Shown here one piece after another: positions 26,271 through 34,800 of a DNA stretch of 64,000 nt. The position numbers and the translations under genes are program-made. The notes beneath the pieces are model-generated. The model saw only the letters and a list, made by a program, of their open reading frames with translations. It did not search any database and was not told the origin of the DNA. The stretch is from Nisaea acidiphila. GTDB taxonomy: Bacteria > Pseudomonadota > Alphaproteobacteria > Thalassobaculales > Thalassobaculaceae. The DNA is taken from positions 964,501 to 1,028,500 of the forward strand of contig NZ_CP102480.1 in the NCBI RefSeq assembly GCF_024662015.1. Direction: 5' to 3'. Position 1 is the stretch's first letter. Each line of letters opens with the position of its first letter.

Positions 26271-27077
26271 TTACGCGGCAGCGTTCCGCTCCGCACCGGG
26301 CTGCGTTTTCGGAGACCGGCCCGATTGACCGGAAAATGCTTCGCGGTCGGAGAATCGGCCCCGGACCGCATCCCACCGGAGCAGCCAGGCGGCGGGCTGG
26401 CCGCCGCGCAGACGTTCGAGAGAGATCGCCCAGGACGGCTGCAGGGTACCGCCGGACGGTGCCGCGGCGATCCGCCAGCGGCTGTCAGCCGCTCCCGAGG
26501 ATACGGACGTCGCAAGAGGCCTGAGCAGAAGCCCGGTCACTCCGCTCGTCTCCGCAGCGAGTTGCAAGCGCCGTTCCGCGACCCGCCCTGCCTCTCCCGG
26601 CCGGGCCGAACCAAGTTCCGCAACGACACCGGCAAGGCCGCCGCAGCGCAGCCCCTCCTCCATCGCCCAGAGCCTTTCGGCCTCGTCCCGGGCGCGGACG
26701 AAAAGCACCCGCTCCGGATCGAGACCAAGGGCCTTCAGCCCCCAGCCATAGGGCATCCCGCCGAACATATTGGCTTCCCGGGCACACCAGAGGATTTCCC
26801 CGCCGCGTCCGTCGGCCAGCAAGCGCGTCAGCAGCGCTGCGGCAAATCCGAAAACGCTGCCGTCCCGAAGCTCGCCGCGCGCCTCGCCAACCAGCTCGTG
26901 GACCCGTCCGAGGGCAAGACCGCCGCCCAGATGCGTGTCCAGCGCCGGCAGGCCGAGTGAAAACCGCGCGATCCGCGCCCCGCCCGCACTGCCGCGCTCA
27001 ATGGCCCGGACCTCCGCACGCAGAGATGCCAAATCGGCCCGTTGCCCCGTTTCGTCCCTGTGCTTAGGATCGCCCAT
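26271..27077 (-). CDS. imuA: ImuA, RecA-like mutasome partner
   Basis: A 268-residue protein of the ImuA family. It resembles a short RecA/SulA-like ATPase core (FSLGLPALDTHLGGGLALGRVHELVGEA, about residues 38-66, where the phosphate loop is degenerate) and has LERLRGGQPAAWLLRWDAVRGRF near the C-terminus. ImuA binds RecA and ImuB in SOS mutagenesis. A LexA box lies 15 bp ahead of its start codon. It is separated from imuB by the PilZ gene. Confidence 0.9.
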   Translation of the reverse strand: MGDPKHRDETGQRADLASLRAEVRAIERGSAGGARIARFSLGLPALDTHLGGGLALGRVHELVGEARGELRDGSVFGFAAALLTRLLADGRGGEILWCAREANMFGGMPYGWGLKALGLDPERVLFVRARDEAERLWAMEEGLRCGGLAGVVAELGSARPGEAGRVAERRLQLAAETSGVTGLLLRPLATSVSSGAADSRWRIAAAPSGGTLQPSWAISLERLRGGQPAAWLLRWDAVRGRFSDREAFSGQSGRSPKTQPGAERNAAA

Positions 27078-27091
27078 CCAATCACCTGAAT

Positions 27092-27106
27092 GTTCTCTTT
27101 TTGTTC
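27092..27106. promoter_or_regulatory. LexA box between imuA and the thioesterase gene
   Basis: GTTCTCTTTTTGTTC, again GTTC-N7-GTTC. It lies in the 46-bp spacer between the divergent imuA and thioesterase start codons, so bound LexA could shut both. The flanks resemble those of the imuB box: both read AGAAC-N7-GAACAT on the imu strand. Confidence 0.9.
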
Positions 27107-27123
27107 TTAAGGTATCCCTGCTT

Positions 27124-27558
27124 ATGAGTCAATCGGACGACGTGACCGCCCCGTCCCTCGAAACCATGCTTGGCTTCAATGCCGATATCGGTTTCCGCCT
27201 GACCGAATGGGCCGACGGTTACGCGAAACTCGAACTCGACCTGACGGAGAAACACCTCAATCGCAGCGGCATCCTGCATGGCGGCGTGGTCGCCACCATG
27301 ATCGATGCGGTCGGCGGCTATTGCGGTGTCTGGGTCCCCGAGGGCGCCGAGAAGAAACGCGCCCTGACCCTCTCCCTGACGACGAGCTTCATGGGCACGA
27401 CCAAGGAAGGCCGGATCTACGCGACGGCCAAACGCCGCGGCGGCGGTCGTTCCGTCTTCTTCGCCAGTTGCGAGGTCTACAGCCCCGAGGGCGTGCTGAT
27501 CGCAATGGGCGAGGGCACCTACAAGGCACTCGTCAGCAAGGTGACATCCGCCGGCTGA
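27124..27558 (+). CDS. PaaI-type hotdog thioesterase
   Basis: A 144-residue single hotdog-fold protein of the PaaI/YdiI group, which hydrolyses acyl- or aryl-CoA thioesters. The HGGVVATMIDAVGGYCG segment (about residues 54-70) carries the active-site region, and TLSLTTSFMGTTKEGRIYATAK is the typical central strand pair. ATG 27124 follows no strong ribosome binding site, but upstream ATGs would overlap imuA. It is divergent from imuA and shares its short promoter region and LexA box. Confidence 0.88.
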   Translation: MSQSDDVTAPSLETMLGFNADIGFRLTEWADGYAKLELDLTEKHLNRSGILHGGVVATMIDAVGGYCGVWVPEGAEKKRALTLSLTTSFMGTTKEGRIYATAKRRGGGRSVFFASCEVYSPEGVLIAMGEGTYKALVSKVTSAG

Positions 27559-27582
27559 GCCGATCGGGTAATTACACCCAGT

Positions 27583-27664
27583 CGTCATCCCTACGTAAGT
27601 GGGGACCTAGGGAGCGTCGAATTGTGCATGTGTTCCCTGGGTCCCCGATTTCGCGGGAATGACG
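27583..27664. repeat. Palindromic intergenic repeat, copy 2
   Basis: An 82-bp diverged copy of the element at 6121-6201. The outer ends CGTCAT...ATGACG, the GTGGGGACC left arm and the CTGGGTCCCCG and TTTCGCGGGAATGACG right arm are kept, while the central 25 bp differ. It lies in the 209-bp gap between the thioesterase and argC stop codons; nothing else recognisable is in that gap. Confidence 0.85.
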
Positions 27665-27767
27665 ATCACAGATTGTCCCGCTACCAGCCGCCCGAACGGG
27701 CACGCAGGAACGCGATGAAGAGCCGCAGCATCTTCAGGCATCGCGTTTACTCGCCTCCCCAGAGACC

Positions 27768-28745
27768 TCACGGCCAGACGGGTACGCCGTCCAGCCCCGT
27801 GGTTTCCGGCAGGCCGCAGATAAGATTCGCATTCTGCACCGCCTGACCGGCCGCTCCCTTGCCGAGATTGTCGACCACGCCCATCGCGATCACCAGATTG
27901 CGCTCCGGATCGGCCGCATAGCTGACGAAGGAAAGGTTCGAACCGGTCGCCCATTTGGTCTGCGGCGGCTTGTCGGTCACCCGCAAGAATGCCCGCCCGG
28001 CATAGAAGCTCCGCGCCGCCTCCATGCATTGATCCGTCGTGGCACTGCCGCGGCAGTATATGGTGACAAGCACGCCGCGGGTCATCGGCACCAGATGCGG
28101 CGTGAATACCAGCCCGTCCGCGCTGCCTGCGCTCAGCCGTTCGATCGTCTTCGCCATCTCGGGCATGTGGACATGCTTGAGCAGGCCGTAAGGCACCAGG
28201 TTCTCGTTGCTTTCGGCATAACCGAACTTGCTGTCCGCGCCGCCCCGGCCGGCACCGGAAATGCCGGTCTTGGCGTCGATCACGATGTTACCGGGTTCGA
28301 TCAGTTTCTCGACCAGCAGCGGCGCCAGCGCGTTCAGCGTCGCCGCGGGAAAGCAGCCGGGATTGGCAACGCGGGTCCTCCCCTCGATCCGGTCAGGCCA
28401 GACGTCGGCCAAGCCGTACGCCCAGCCCTCGGCATAGCGATGGTCGCCGCCGATATCGACGATCTTCACGTCGCTGGAGACACGCGCCAACGCCTCGGCG
28501 GACGCCCCCGTCGGCAGCGACGCAAAGAGCACGTCCAGCTTCGGCAGGTTCGCCGGATCCCATTTCTCGATCACCAGCCCTGCGAGCTTGTCCGGTACAC
28601 CGGGGAAGCGGTCCGCCAGCCGGCTGCCGGCACTGCCCTCGCCCGCAGCGTAAACCAGCTCGAAAGACGGGTGTCCCGCGACGAGGCGCATCGCCTCGCC
28701 GCCGCCAAAACCGCTGATCCCGACAATGCCGACACGAATGCTCAT
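27768..28745 (-). CDS. argC: N-acetyl-gamma-glutamyl-phosphate reductase
   Basis: Third step of arginine synthesis: NADPH-dependent reduction of N-acetylglutamyl-phosphate. A 325-residue Rossmann dehydrogenase with VGIVGISGFGGGEAMRL at the N-terminus, the catalytic Cys in ANPGCFPAATL (about residue 134), and YGLLKHVHMPEM. This is the common long-type ArgC. The start is taken as ATG 28745 (MSIRVGIVG); an in-frame ATG 12 bases upstream is also possible. It is not next to other arg genes. Confidence 0.95.
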   Translation of the reverse strand: MSIRVGIVGISGFGGGEAMRLVAGHPSFELVYAAGEGSAGSRLADRFPGVPDKLAGLVIEKWDPANLPKLDVLFASLPTGASAEALARVSSDVKIVDIGGDHRYAEGWAYGLADVWPDRIEGRTRVANPGCFPAATLNALAPLLVEKLIEPGNIVIDAKTGISGAGRGGADSKFGYAESNENLVPYGLLKHVHMPEMAKTIERLSAGSADGLVFTPHLVPMTRGVLVTIYCRGSATTDQCMEAARSFYAGRAFLRVTDKPPQTKWATGSNLSFVSYAADPERNLVIAMGVVDNLGKGAAGQAVQNANLICGLPETTGLDGVPVWP

Positions 28746-28872
28746 GATGGTGCCCAACTTCTGGAGGAAACGAACAGATTCATTGAAACCGGCACGCCAG
28801 AGCGCCGATCCGGCATCAAGCTGACATGCGATCAGAATGGTTAATCCCTATGTCTTAAGGCATCTCAGCCCA

Positions 28873-29778
28873 CTAAGCCACACCACCGAAAGAACGCGTG
28901 CGCAGGAAATCGACGAAGAGACGCAGCAGCTCCAAGCGGCGGTGTTGCTCGGGATAAAAGATGTAAAAGGGCGGATGCTCGATCGTGTAGGTGTCGAGCA
29001 CCGTCTCCAGCCTGCCGTCGCCAAGTTCCTCCTCGACAACCCGGCGAAGCGACCAGCCGATACCCCTTCCGTCCCGCGCCGCCTCGATCACGGCGCGGAA
29101 ATCGTCGAACATGAGATGCGCCGGCGGATCGACTGTCACGCTCCGCCCATCCACCGAGAAAAGCCAATCGGCCACGCGCCGCGTGCTGACGAAACGGTAA
29201 CGGATGCATTTATGGGCCAGCAGATCGCCCGGCCGCTCCGGCCTGCCATGCGCCGCGAGATAAGCCGGCGAGGCCGAATAGGCCGCCCGTAGGGGCGGCG
29301 TGAGCCGGGTCGCGATCATCCCGTCGGCCAGCCGGTCGCCGAGCCGGAAACCCGCGTGAAAACCTTCCCTCACGATATCGACCAGCGCCTCGTCGAAGGA
29401 CATTTCCAGCCTGATTTCCGGATAGGCCGCCTGGAACTCCGCCAGGACAGGCGCGACGACGATCTTGTAGGCGCTCCAGGGCACGGTGAGGCGCAAGGTC
29501 CCGCTCGTCGCCCGGCCGGCCGTGCGCGCCTGCTCGACCGCTGCCGAGATTTCGTCGAACGCGGGACCGGCTCCGTCGAGCAGCACGCGGCCGGCCGGCG
29601 TCAGATCGAGCGAGCGCGTGGTCCGTGCGATCAGCTCCACGCCGAGTTCCCGTTCCAGCGCTTTCAGCCGGTGACTGACCGCGGGCGCCCCGACGCCAAG
29701 CGCGCGCGCCGCCGCGCTCAGCGATCCGCTGCGCACAATCTCCAGAAAGACCTCGATGCCGCCGGTAACGTCCGTCAT
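28873..29778 (-). CDS. LysR-family regulator
   Basis: A 301-residue LTTR. The N-terminal helix-turn-helix (FLEIVRSGSLSAAARALGVGAPAVSHRLKAL in part: SLSAAARALGVGAPAVSHRL, about residues 17-36) is followed by the two-lobed substrate-binding domain (about 92-295). It is divergent from the EamA-type transporter gene, 79 bp apart, with AT-rich DNA between; the usual reading is that it activates that gene in response to the exported or imported compound. Confidence 0.9.
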   Translation of the reverse strand: MTDVTGGIEVFLEIVRSGSLSAAARALGVGAPAVSHRLKALERELGVELIARTTRSLDLTPAGRVLLDGAGPAFDEISAAVEQARTAGRATSGTLRLTVPWSAYKIVVAPVLAEFQAAYPEIRLEMSFDEALVDIVREGFHAGFRLGDRLADGMIATRLTPPLRAAYSASPAYLAAHGRPERPGDLLAHKCIRYRFVSTRRVADWLFSVDGRSVTVDPPAHLMFDDFRAVIEAARDGRGIGWSLRRVVEEELGDGRLETVLDTYTIEHPPFYIFYPEQHRRLELLRLFVDFLRTRSFGGVA

Positions 29779-29857
29779 TCTTCAATAAATTTCATGAAAA
29801 TGATCAATTCTGCAAAACTACTCGAATAATAGCGATGTTGCTAGCAAGGCGTGAGCA

Positions 29858-30772
29858 ATGGGGAGCCATGCCTTGAAATCGATTCCGGTATCCATCGAAA
29901 GCCGTAACCGCAACCTTTCGGGAGCGGCGCTGCTCTCCGGCTCCGTCGCGCTGATGGCGCTGCAGGACGCACTGATCAAGCTCATGAGCACGGCCCTCCC
30001 GCTCGGCCAGATCTTCCTGCTGCGCTCGATGCTCGTACTGCCGCTGCTCGTCCTCGTCGCCCGGGCGAACGCCAAGGACCTGCGCGCTGCGCTGAGACCG
30101 GCTCCGATGCTGCGCGGACTCTGCCTGACGCTGATGTATCTCTCGCTCTATTCCGTCCTGCAGGTCCTGCCGCTCGCGACCCTGGCCGCCGGGTTCTATA
30201 CCGGGCCGCTCTTCATCACCCTGCTGGCCGCCCTCGTCCTGAAGGAACCGGTCGGTATCCGCTCGTGGACCGCCGTCGGGATCGGGTTTGCCGGCGTTCT
30301 CGTCCTGCTGCGTCCGGGAAGCGGATCCTTCGCCGCGGCCGCCCTGGTCCCGGTACTGTCCGGCTTCTGCTACGCGGTCGCGGCCATCCTCGCCCGCAGC
30401 AGGTGCCGCACCGACGCACCGGTCTCTCTGGCCCTTGCCCTGAACCTGAATTTGCTCATAGCCGGCGCCCTGATGCTCGGGGCCGGGACCCTCGGACCGA
30501 AGATGAACCCGCTCCCCGGCTGGACGGAGATGTCCGCCGTTGACTGGCAACTGGTCGCCATGCTGGCAGTGCTCATGGTCGGTATCGGAATGGGCCTCGC
30601 AGCGGCCTATCAGCACGCGGAACCATCCGTGGTCGCGAGCTTCGATTACAGCTACCTGATATTCGCAAGTCTGCTCGGCTATTACCTGTTCGCGGAAACA
30701 CCCGACATGCCGACCTTCGCCGGTATGGGACTGATCGCCTCTGCCGGCCTGCTTTCCATCGCAAAGACCTGA
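29858..30772 (+). CDS. EamA/DMT-family transporter
   Basis: A 304-residue protein with ten hydrophobic helices in two EamA repeats (about residues 25-155 and 170-303). Seen are LMALQDALIKLMS in helix 1 and YTGPLFITLLAALVLKEP at the end of repeat 1. Such carriers export amino acids or other metabolites. Controlled probably by the divergent LysR. Its last 91 bp overlap the 3' end of the flavoprotein gene on the other strand. Confidence 0.88.
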   Translation: MGSHALKSIPVSIESRNRNLSGAALLSGSVALMALQDALIKLMSTALPLGQIFLLRSMLVLPLLVLVARANAKDLRAALRPAPMLRGLCLTLMYLSLYSVLQVLPLATLAAGFYTGPLFITLLAALVLKEPVGIRSWTAVGIGFAGVLVLLRPGSGSFAAAALVPVLSGFCYAVAAILARSRCRTDAPVSLALALNLNLLIAGALMLGAGTLGPKMNPLPGWTEMSAVDWQLVAMLAVLMVGIGMGLAAAYQHAEPSVVASFDYSYLIFASLLGYYLFAETPDMPTFAGMGLIASAGLLSIAKT

Positions 30773-31866
30773 GGGGTCCGCCGCCTGCTCCAGAACGGCG
30801 CGTCGGGCCATCTGTTTTCCGCGCCGTAAGCCACGGCAAGATGCCGCCGGTAGAACTGCTCGATCCGATCGAGGTCTTGCCGGTAGTCCGCAAAGGTATC
30901 GGCGTCTCCGCAGAGATGGTCATGGCAGGCGGCGGCCGCACTCCAGGCCGTGTAGAGCGCATTGAACAGCCCGCGCGAAGCGAGTGGATCGAAACTGAGA
31001 GCCGCGTCGCCGATGGCGAGCCAGCCGTCTCCGGCCACGGTTTCCAGGACCGTCGAATTGGCTGCTGTAAGGGTCGCCGGGCCGTCGCTCCGGAAGTCTG
31101 TTGCCGCCAGAGCCGGGCCGACCCCCGGAAGCGTCATTGCCGCGTTCTGCAAAAAGCCGGGCGCACGGCAATCGGGCGGCATAAGATCGCTGTCGGTATG
31201 GAACGACAGCACCCGCGCCCTGCCGGGCAACGGCGCCGAATACCACCACCCCCCCGCCGTGCTTTCCACCATGCTGAAACCTGCCGTGACGCCGCTCTCT
31301 TCCGCATCGGTCCCGCGCATCCAGCACGCCGTCAGGCGATCTCCATGCCGCCGCGCCACACCAAGCCGTTTGGCCACAATAGCGGAGCGTCCGCTCGCAT
31401 CGACCACAAGCCGGGACCGCACTTGCTCCCCTGGGCCGCCTTCTCCCGTCTTCAGGGTCAGTCTCCACCCACCGCCAAGACGTTCAATCGAGGCGAGCCG
31501 ACCGGGCGCGACAAGCCGCGCGCCCCTGCTGCATGCCGCAGCACGCAGCATTGTCTCGAACCCGGCGCGGTCGAGATGCCAGCCCGGCCCGTCGGGATCC
31601 TTCAGGAAGTCTGTAATGTGCGCATCGCCCCCGCCCCACCAGGACAGGTTTCCGAAATATCCCGGAAAGCCCCCGGCCTCGAATGCGTCGAGGATGCGCA
31701 TATCGTGCAACAGGCGCCGTGCCGCCGGTATGAGCGACTCCCCGATCCGTTGACGCGGCGTGGCGTCTCTGTCGATCAGCAGCACGGAATGGCGCGGCGC
31801 CAGCGTCAGTGCCAGCGCCGCTCCCGCCGGCCCGGCCCCGACAACGGCGATATCCGCTTCGATCAC
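30682..31866 (-). CDS. LodB-like FAD-dependent maturation enzyme
   Basis: A 394-residue flavoprotein of the tryptophan-halogenase/geranylgeranyl-reductase-like group. The dinucleotide loop is ADIAVVGAGPAGAALALTL (residues 4-22), with GESLIPAARRLL, VVDASGRSAIVAK and the second FAD motif WLAIGDAALSFDPLASRG (about 286-303). LodB-type proteins are needed to form the cysteine tryptophylquinone of LodA-type oxidases. Here the gene starts 15 bp after the stop of a LodA-like gene, which is the main reason for the call. The last 30 residues are encoded opposite the EamA gene. Confidence 0.85.
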   Translation of the reverse strand: MIEADIAVVGAGPAGAALALTLAPRHSVLLIDRDATPRQRIGESLIPAARRLLHDMRILDAFEAGGFPGYFGNLSWWGGGDAHITDFLKDPDGPGWHLDRAGFETMLRAAACSRGARLVAPGRLASIERLGGGWRLTLKTGEGGPGEQVRSRLVVDASGRSAIVAKRLGVARRHGDRLTACWMRGTDAEESGVTAGFSMVESTAGGWWYSAPLPGRARVLSFHTDSDLMPPDCRAPGFLQNAAMTLPGVGPALAATDFRSDGPATLTAANSTVLETVAGDGWLAIGDAALSFDPLASRGLFNALYTAWSAAAACHDHLCGDADTFADYRQDLDRIEQFYRRHLAVAYGAENRWPDAPFWSRRRTPQVFAMESRPAEAISPIPAKVGMSGVSANR

Positions 31867-31881
31867 TTCGTCTCGCCCGGC

Positions 31882-34800
31882 CTAGCGGGACCGGCTTCGA
31901 AGCAGGCCATGCGGGAACCGGTTCACCTTTTCGATGCTCGAGAGATCGGTCGGCGCGGAAACGCCGTCCGGTCCCGCCTCCGCGTCCGGCCTGCTGGCCG
32001 TAATGCGCGCGCCGAGCCGCTCTTCCGCCCGCCAGTCTTCAGCTTCCGTCTCCACATTGGCCCGTTTCCAGACCTCGGGTTGCGGCTGGTCGGACACCTG
32101 CATGACCGCCGGGAAGTCCGGATCGTCCGGCAATCCGGACCGCACCTCCACGACACCCATCTGATCGAAATGGTGAATCATGTGGTTGATCTGATGGGTA
32201 TAACCTTTCTCAAGTCCCAGCGGCTCGAGCCAGTTTGCCCTGTTCGCGAAGGCCTGCAGGCGTTCGCTCCGGGGCAGGCTTTCGTTCATCACGATCTTGT
32301 AGGCTTCCTCCCCCATCACCTGGTTCGGAACGCGCGCCGGCCAGAAGGTCGGCAGATACGGATCGTAGGACGGCACGTAGCCGGCACGGCAGGACGAGGT
32401 GTCAGTTTGCCAGGGCACCGCCATCCAGCGGGTGATCGAGCCGGGGCTCTGCCCACCGTCAAGCGGACCGTCCGGCAAGCTCAACGTGTCCGGCGTCAGT
32501 TCCGCTCCATAGGAAACCTCAGGATTGTCGCGCTTGCGGTGTTTGAGCCGGAACGGCGCCATATACATACCGGAATGGCGCATGGGCCAGGTCATCTCGC
32601 AGCCGGGATGAAAGGCGTCGGCGAGACAGAAGTCCATCGCCGCGCGGGTCAATATGTCCGGCTGATCGGCGACCGGCACATCGTCGATCGAACAGGGAGG
32701 TACCTCGTCCGGATCGTAATCGGCATCGAAGTTTCCGATCGCCCACTGTTCCAGCGCCCAAAGCTGCAGCTTCGAGAGTTCCGCATTCTGGCGCGGGGTA
32801 TCCGCCGGCGGGACGTTCATCGCGTCGCCATAGAGCCATGGCCAGGGAACCGGAGAATTTCCGTCAGTGTCGAAATGCCGAAAGTTGTTCTTCAGGACAC
32901 GGCGCATTTCGAGGTTGGCGGGGCTCGGATCGCCCAAACGCTCGAGCCACGCCCTGGAGGAGAAATCGAACGGGCTGCCGAAACCGAAGCCGCCTGCGAA
33001 GCCCTGGTTGACCCATTGCAGCGCGCTCATCCGTTCGAAGATCGGCCGGATATCTCTCTGGAATGACGGCCGCTTCGGATGGGGCAGCGTGCCGGCCTCC
33101 ACCGCGACGTCCCTCATCAGGTCCCACATCGTCCGCACGGATTTCTGTTGCGGACCGTAGTTCGGCGGAGCGCAAACCACCCAGGCCGGCGCCACCTTCA
33201 AGGGCACACCCTTGTAGCTGACCTTCGCGATCACGGGGCCGTCCGAGGTGTCATCGTGCCAGCCTTCGTTGTTCGCGAAGGTCACAGCGCGGCCGCCATC
33301 GTAGGAGGAGGATTTTCCATGTCCGCCAAGCACGATCAGACGCCCCTCCTTGTCCGTGCGCAGTTCGCCGAGATAAACCCTCTCGCCCATGAACCGGCCA
33401 TCCGCGAAATGGTATCTTTTCCCGGATCTGTTCTTTCCGGAAATGCGCCGTTCACCCGGGGTTATCCGCAGCGCGGACCGGTCCGAAACCGTCGAGTTCC
33501 GCAGCAGGGACGGATCGGCATCCGCCGCCTCGGGAATGTCGAGTGCCAGTTGGAACTGGTACCAAGCCGATTTCTGGTTCTCGAGCGTGACCTTCCACTT
33601 GATCTCGGTATCGCCGTCCGGCAGCAATTCCCTCACCGGCTCGCCCAGTGCGTTCAGACCATAGATCCGGAACCGCGCCGCCTCCCGTTTCAGGCGGCCT
33701 TTGGAGTCCCGGTAGTCACCGGGCTTCAGAGGGGCGGGATCGGGCACTTCCGGTCCAATGTAAAACTCGTTGGGACTGTTCCCGACCCGGCAGACCCCGA
33801 TCGGGGGATAGATCGCCGCAGTGACGATACAATCATCCGGAACGGGGCCCGGCGCCTCCGCCGGGGCCGGCGTTTCCGGTTCCGTCAGGGTCACGCCATT
33901 GGCAAGCCGCCGCTGGTCGGCACTTCCCTGATAGACGACCTTTCGCGCGGCCGCGATCGAGCCCTGCGGCTCCTGTTCCGGTGGGGTGCGCCAGATGTTG
34001 AAGGCAAGGTTCTCTCCGTAAGACGACTGGCCCCGCCGCTCGATATCCTGCTTTGGCAGAACAAGGTCCGCGATGTGGATCCAGTCGCCGCTCCAGCGCA
34101 CCGTCGCCTCGTCCAGCGGGTCGTCCTTGGGCTTGCCGCGCGGCTGGATCATGAATTTGAAGACGGCCTGGTCGCGGCGCAGGCGGCTGGCCAGATCGAC
34201 CGCCAGATAGTCGTTCTCGTCGAACGGCTCGCCGACCTCCTGCCCGACGGGCTCGAGCCTGTATTTGACGTAACGCTGTTCGCCGTTGCCGTCGGTTCCG
34301 AATCCGAAAGGCAAGATCGCCCAATAGTTCGCGGTCAGGCAACTCGCCTCCGCCTTCTCCATTTCGTTCAGAATATGGGCGGTCTTGGGATGGTCCCGAA
34401 GGTAGCGCGGATAATTGCCGTCGACGACGCCGGCGGTTGTGAACTCGCAGAACTCCGTTGCGTTGTCGACGAAGAAAACATCGTGGTTCTGCATGATGAA
34501 GTCGGCCGTATCGCTCACCCCGAGCAGCTTCGGCCCCGGCACGTCGAAAAGCTTGATCCCAATCCCGAGCGTGGAATGAAGATCCGGCGAGGTCGGCTGC
34601 GTATCGCTTGAAAAACGGACCCAGCAGGGCAGTTCCCCATGACTGAAGGTTCCGATTTTCCACTCCGCCGGCAGTTTCGGGAGCGGTTTGAAGAATCCAT
34701 AGGCAACGCCATGCTGCTTGAGAAAAACGGTCCTCCGTGCCGGCGTCTGCCCCTTGGCGATCCGTTCTCGCTGGATCAGATTGACGAACATCTCTTCCAG

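Noticed and set aside
26113-26376. 88-residue N-terminal extension of the PilZ protein
   Set aside because: The extra part has Cys- and Pro-rich shadow composition and would overlap imuA; the PilZ core starts properly at 26112.
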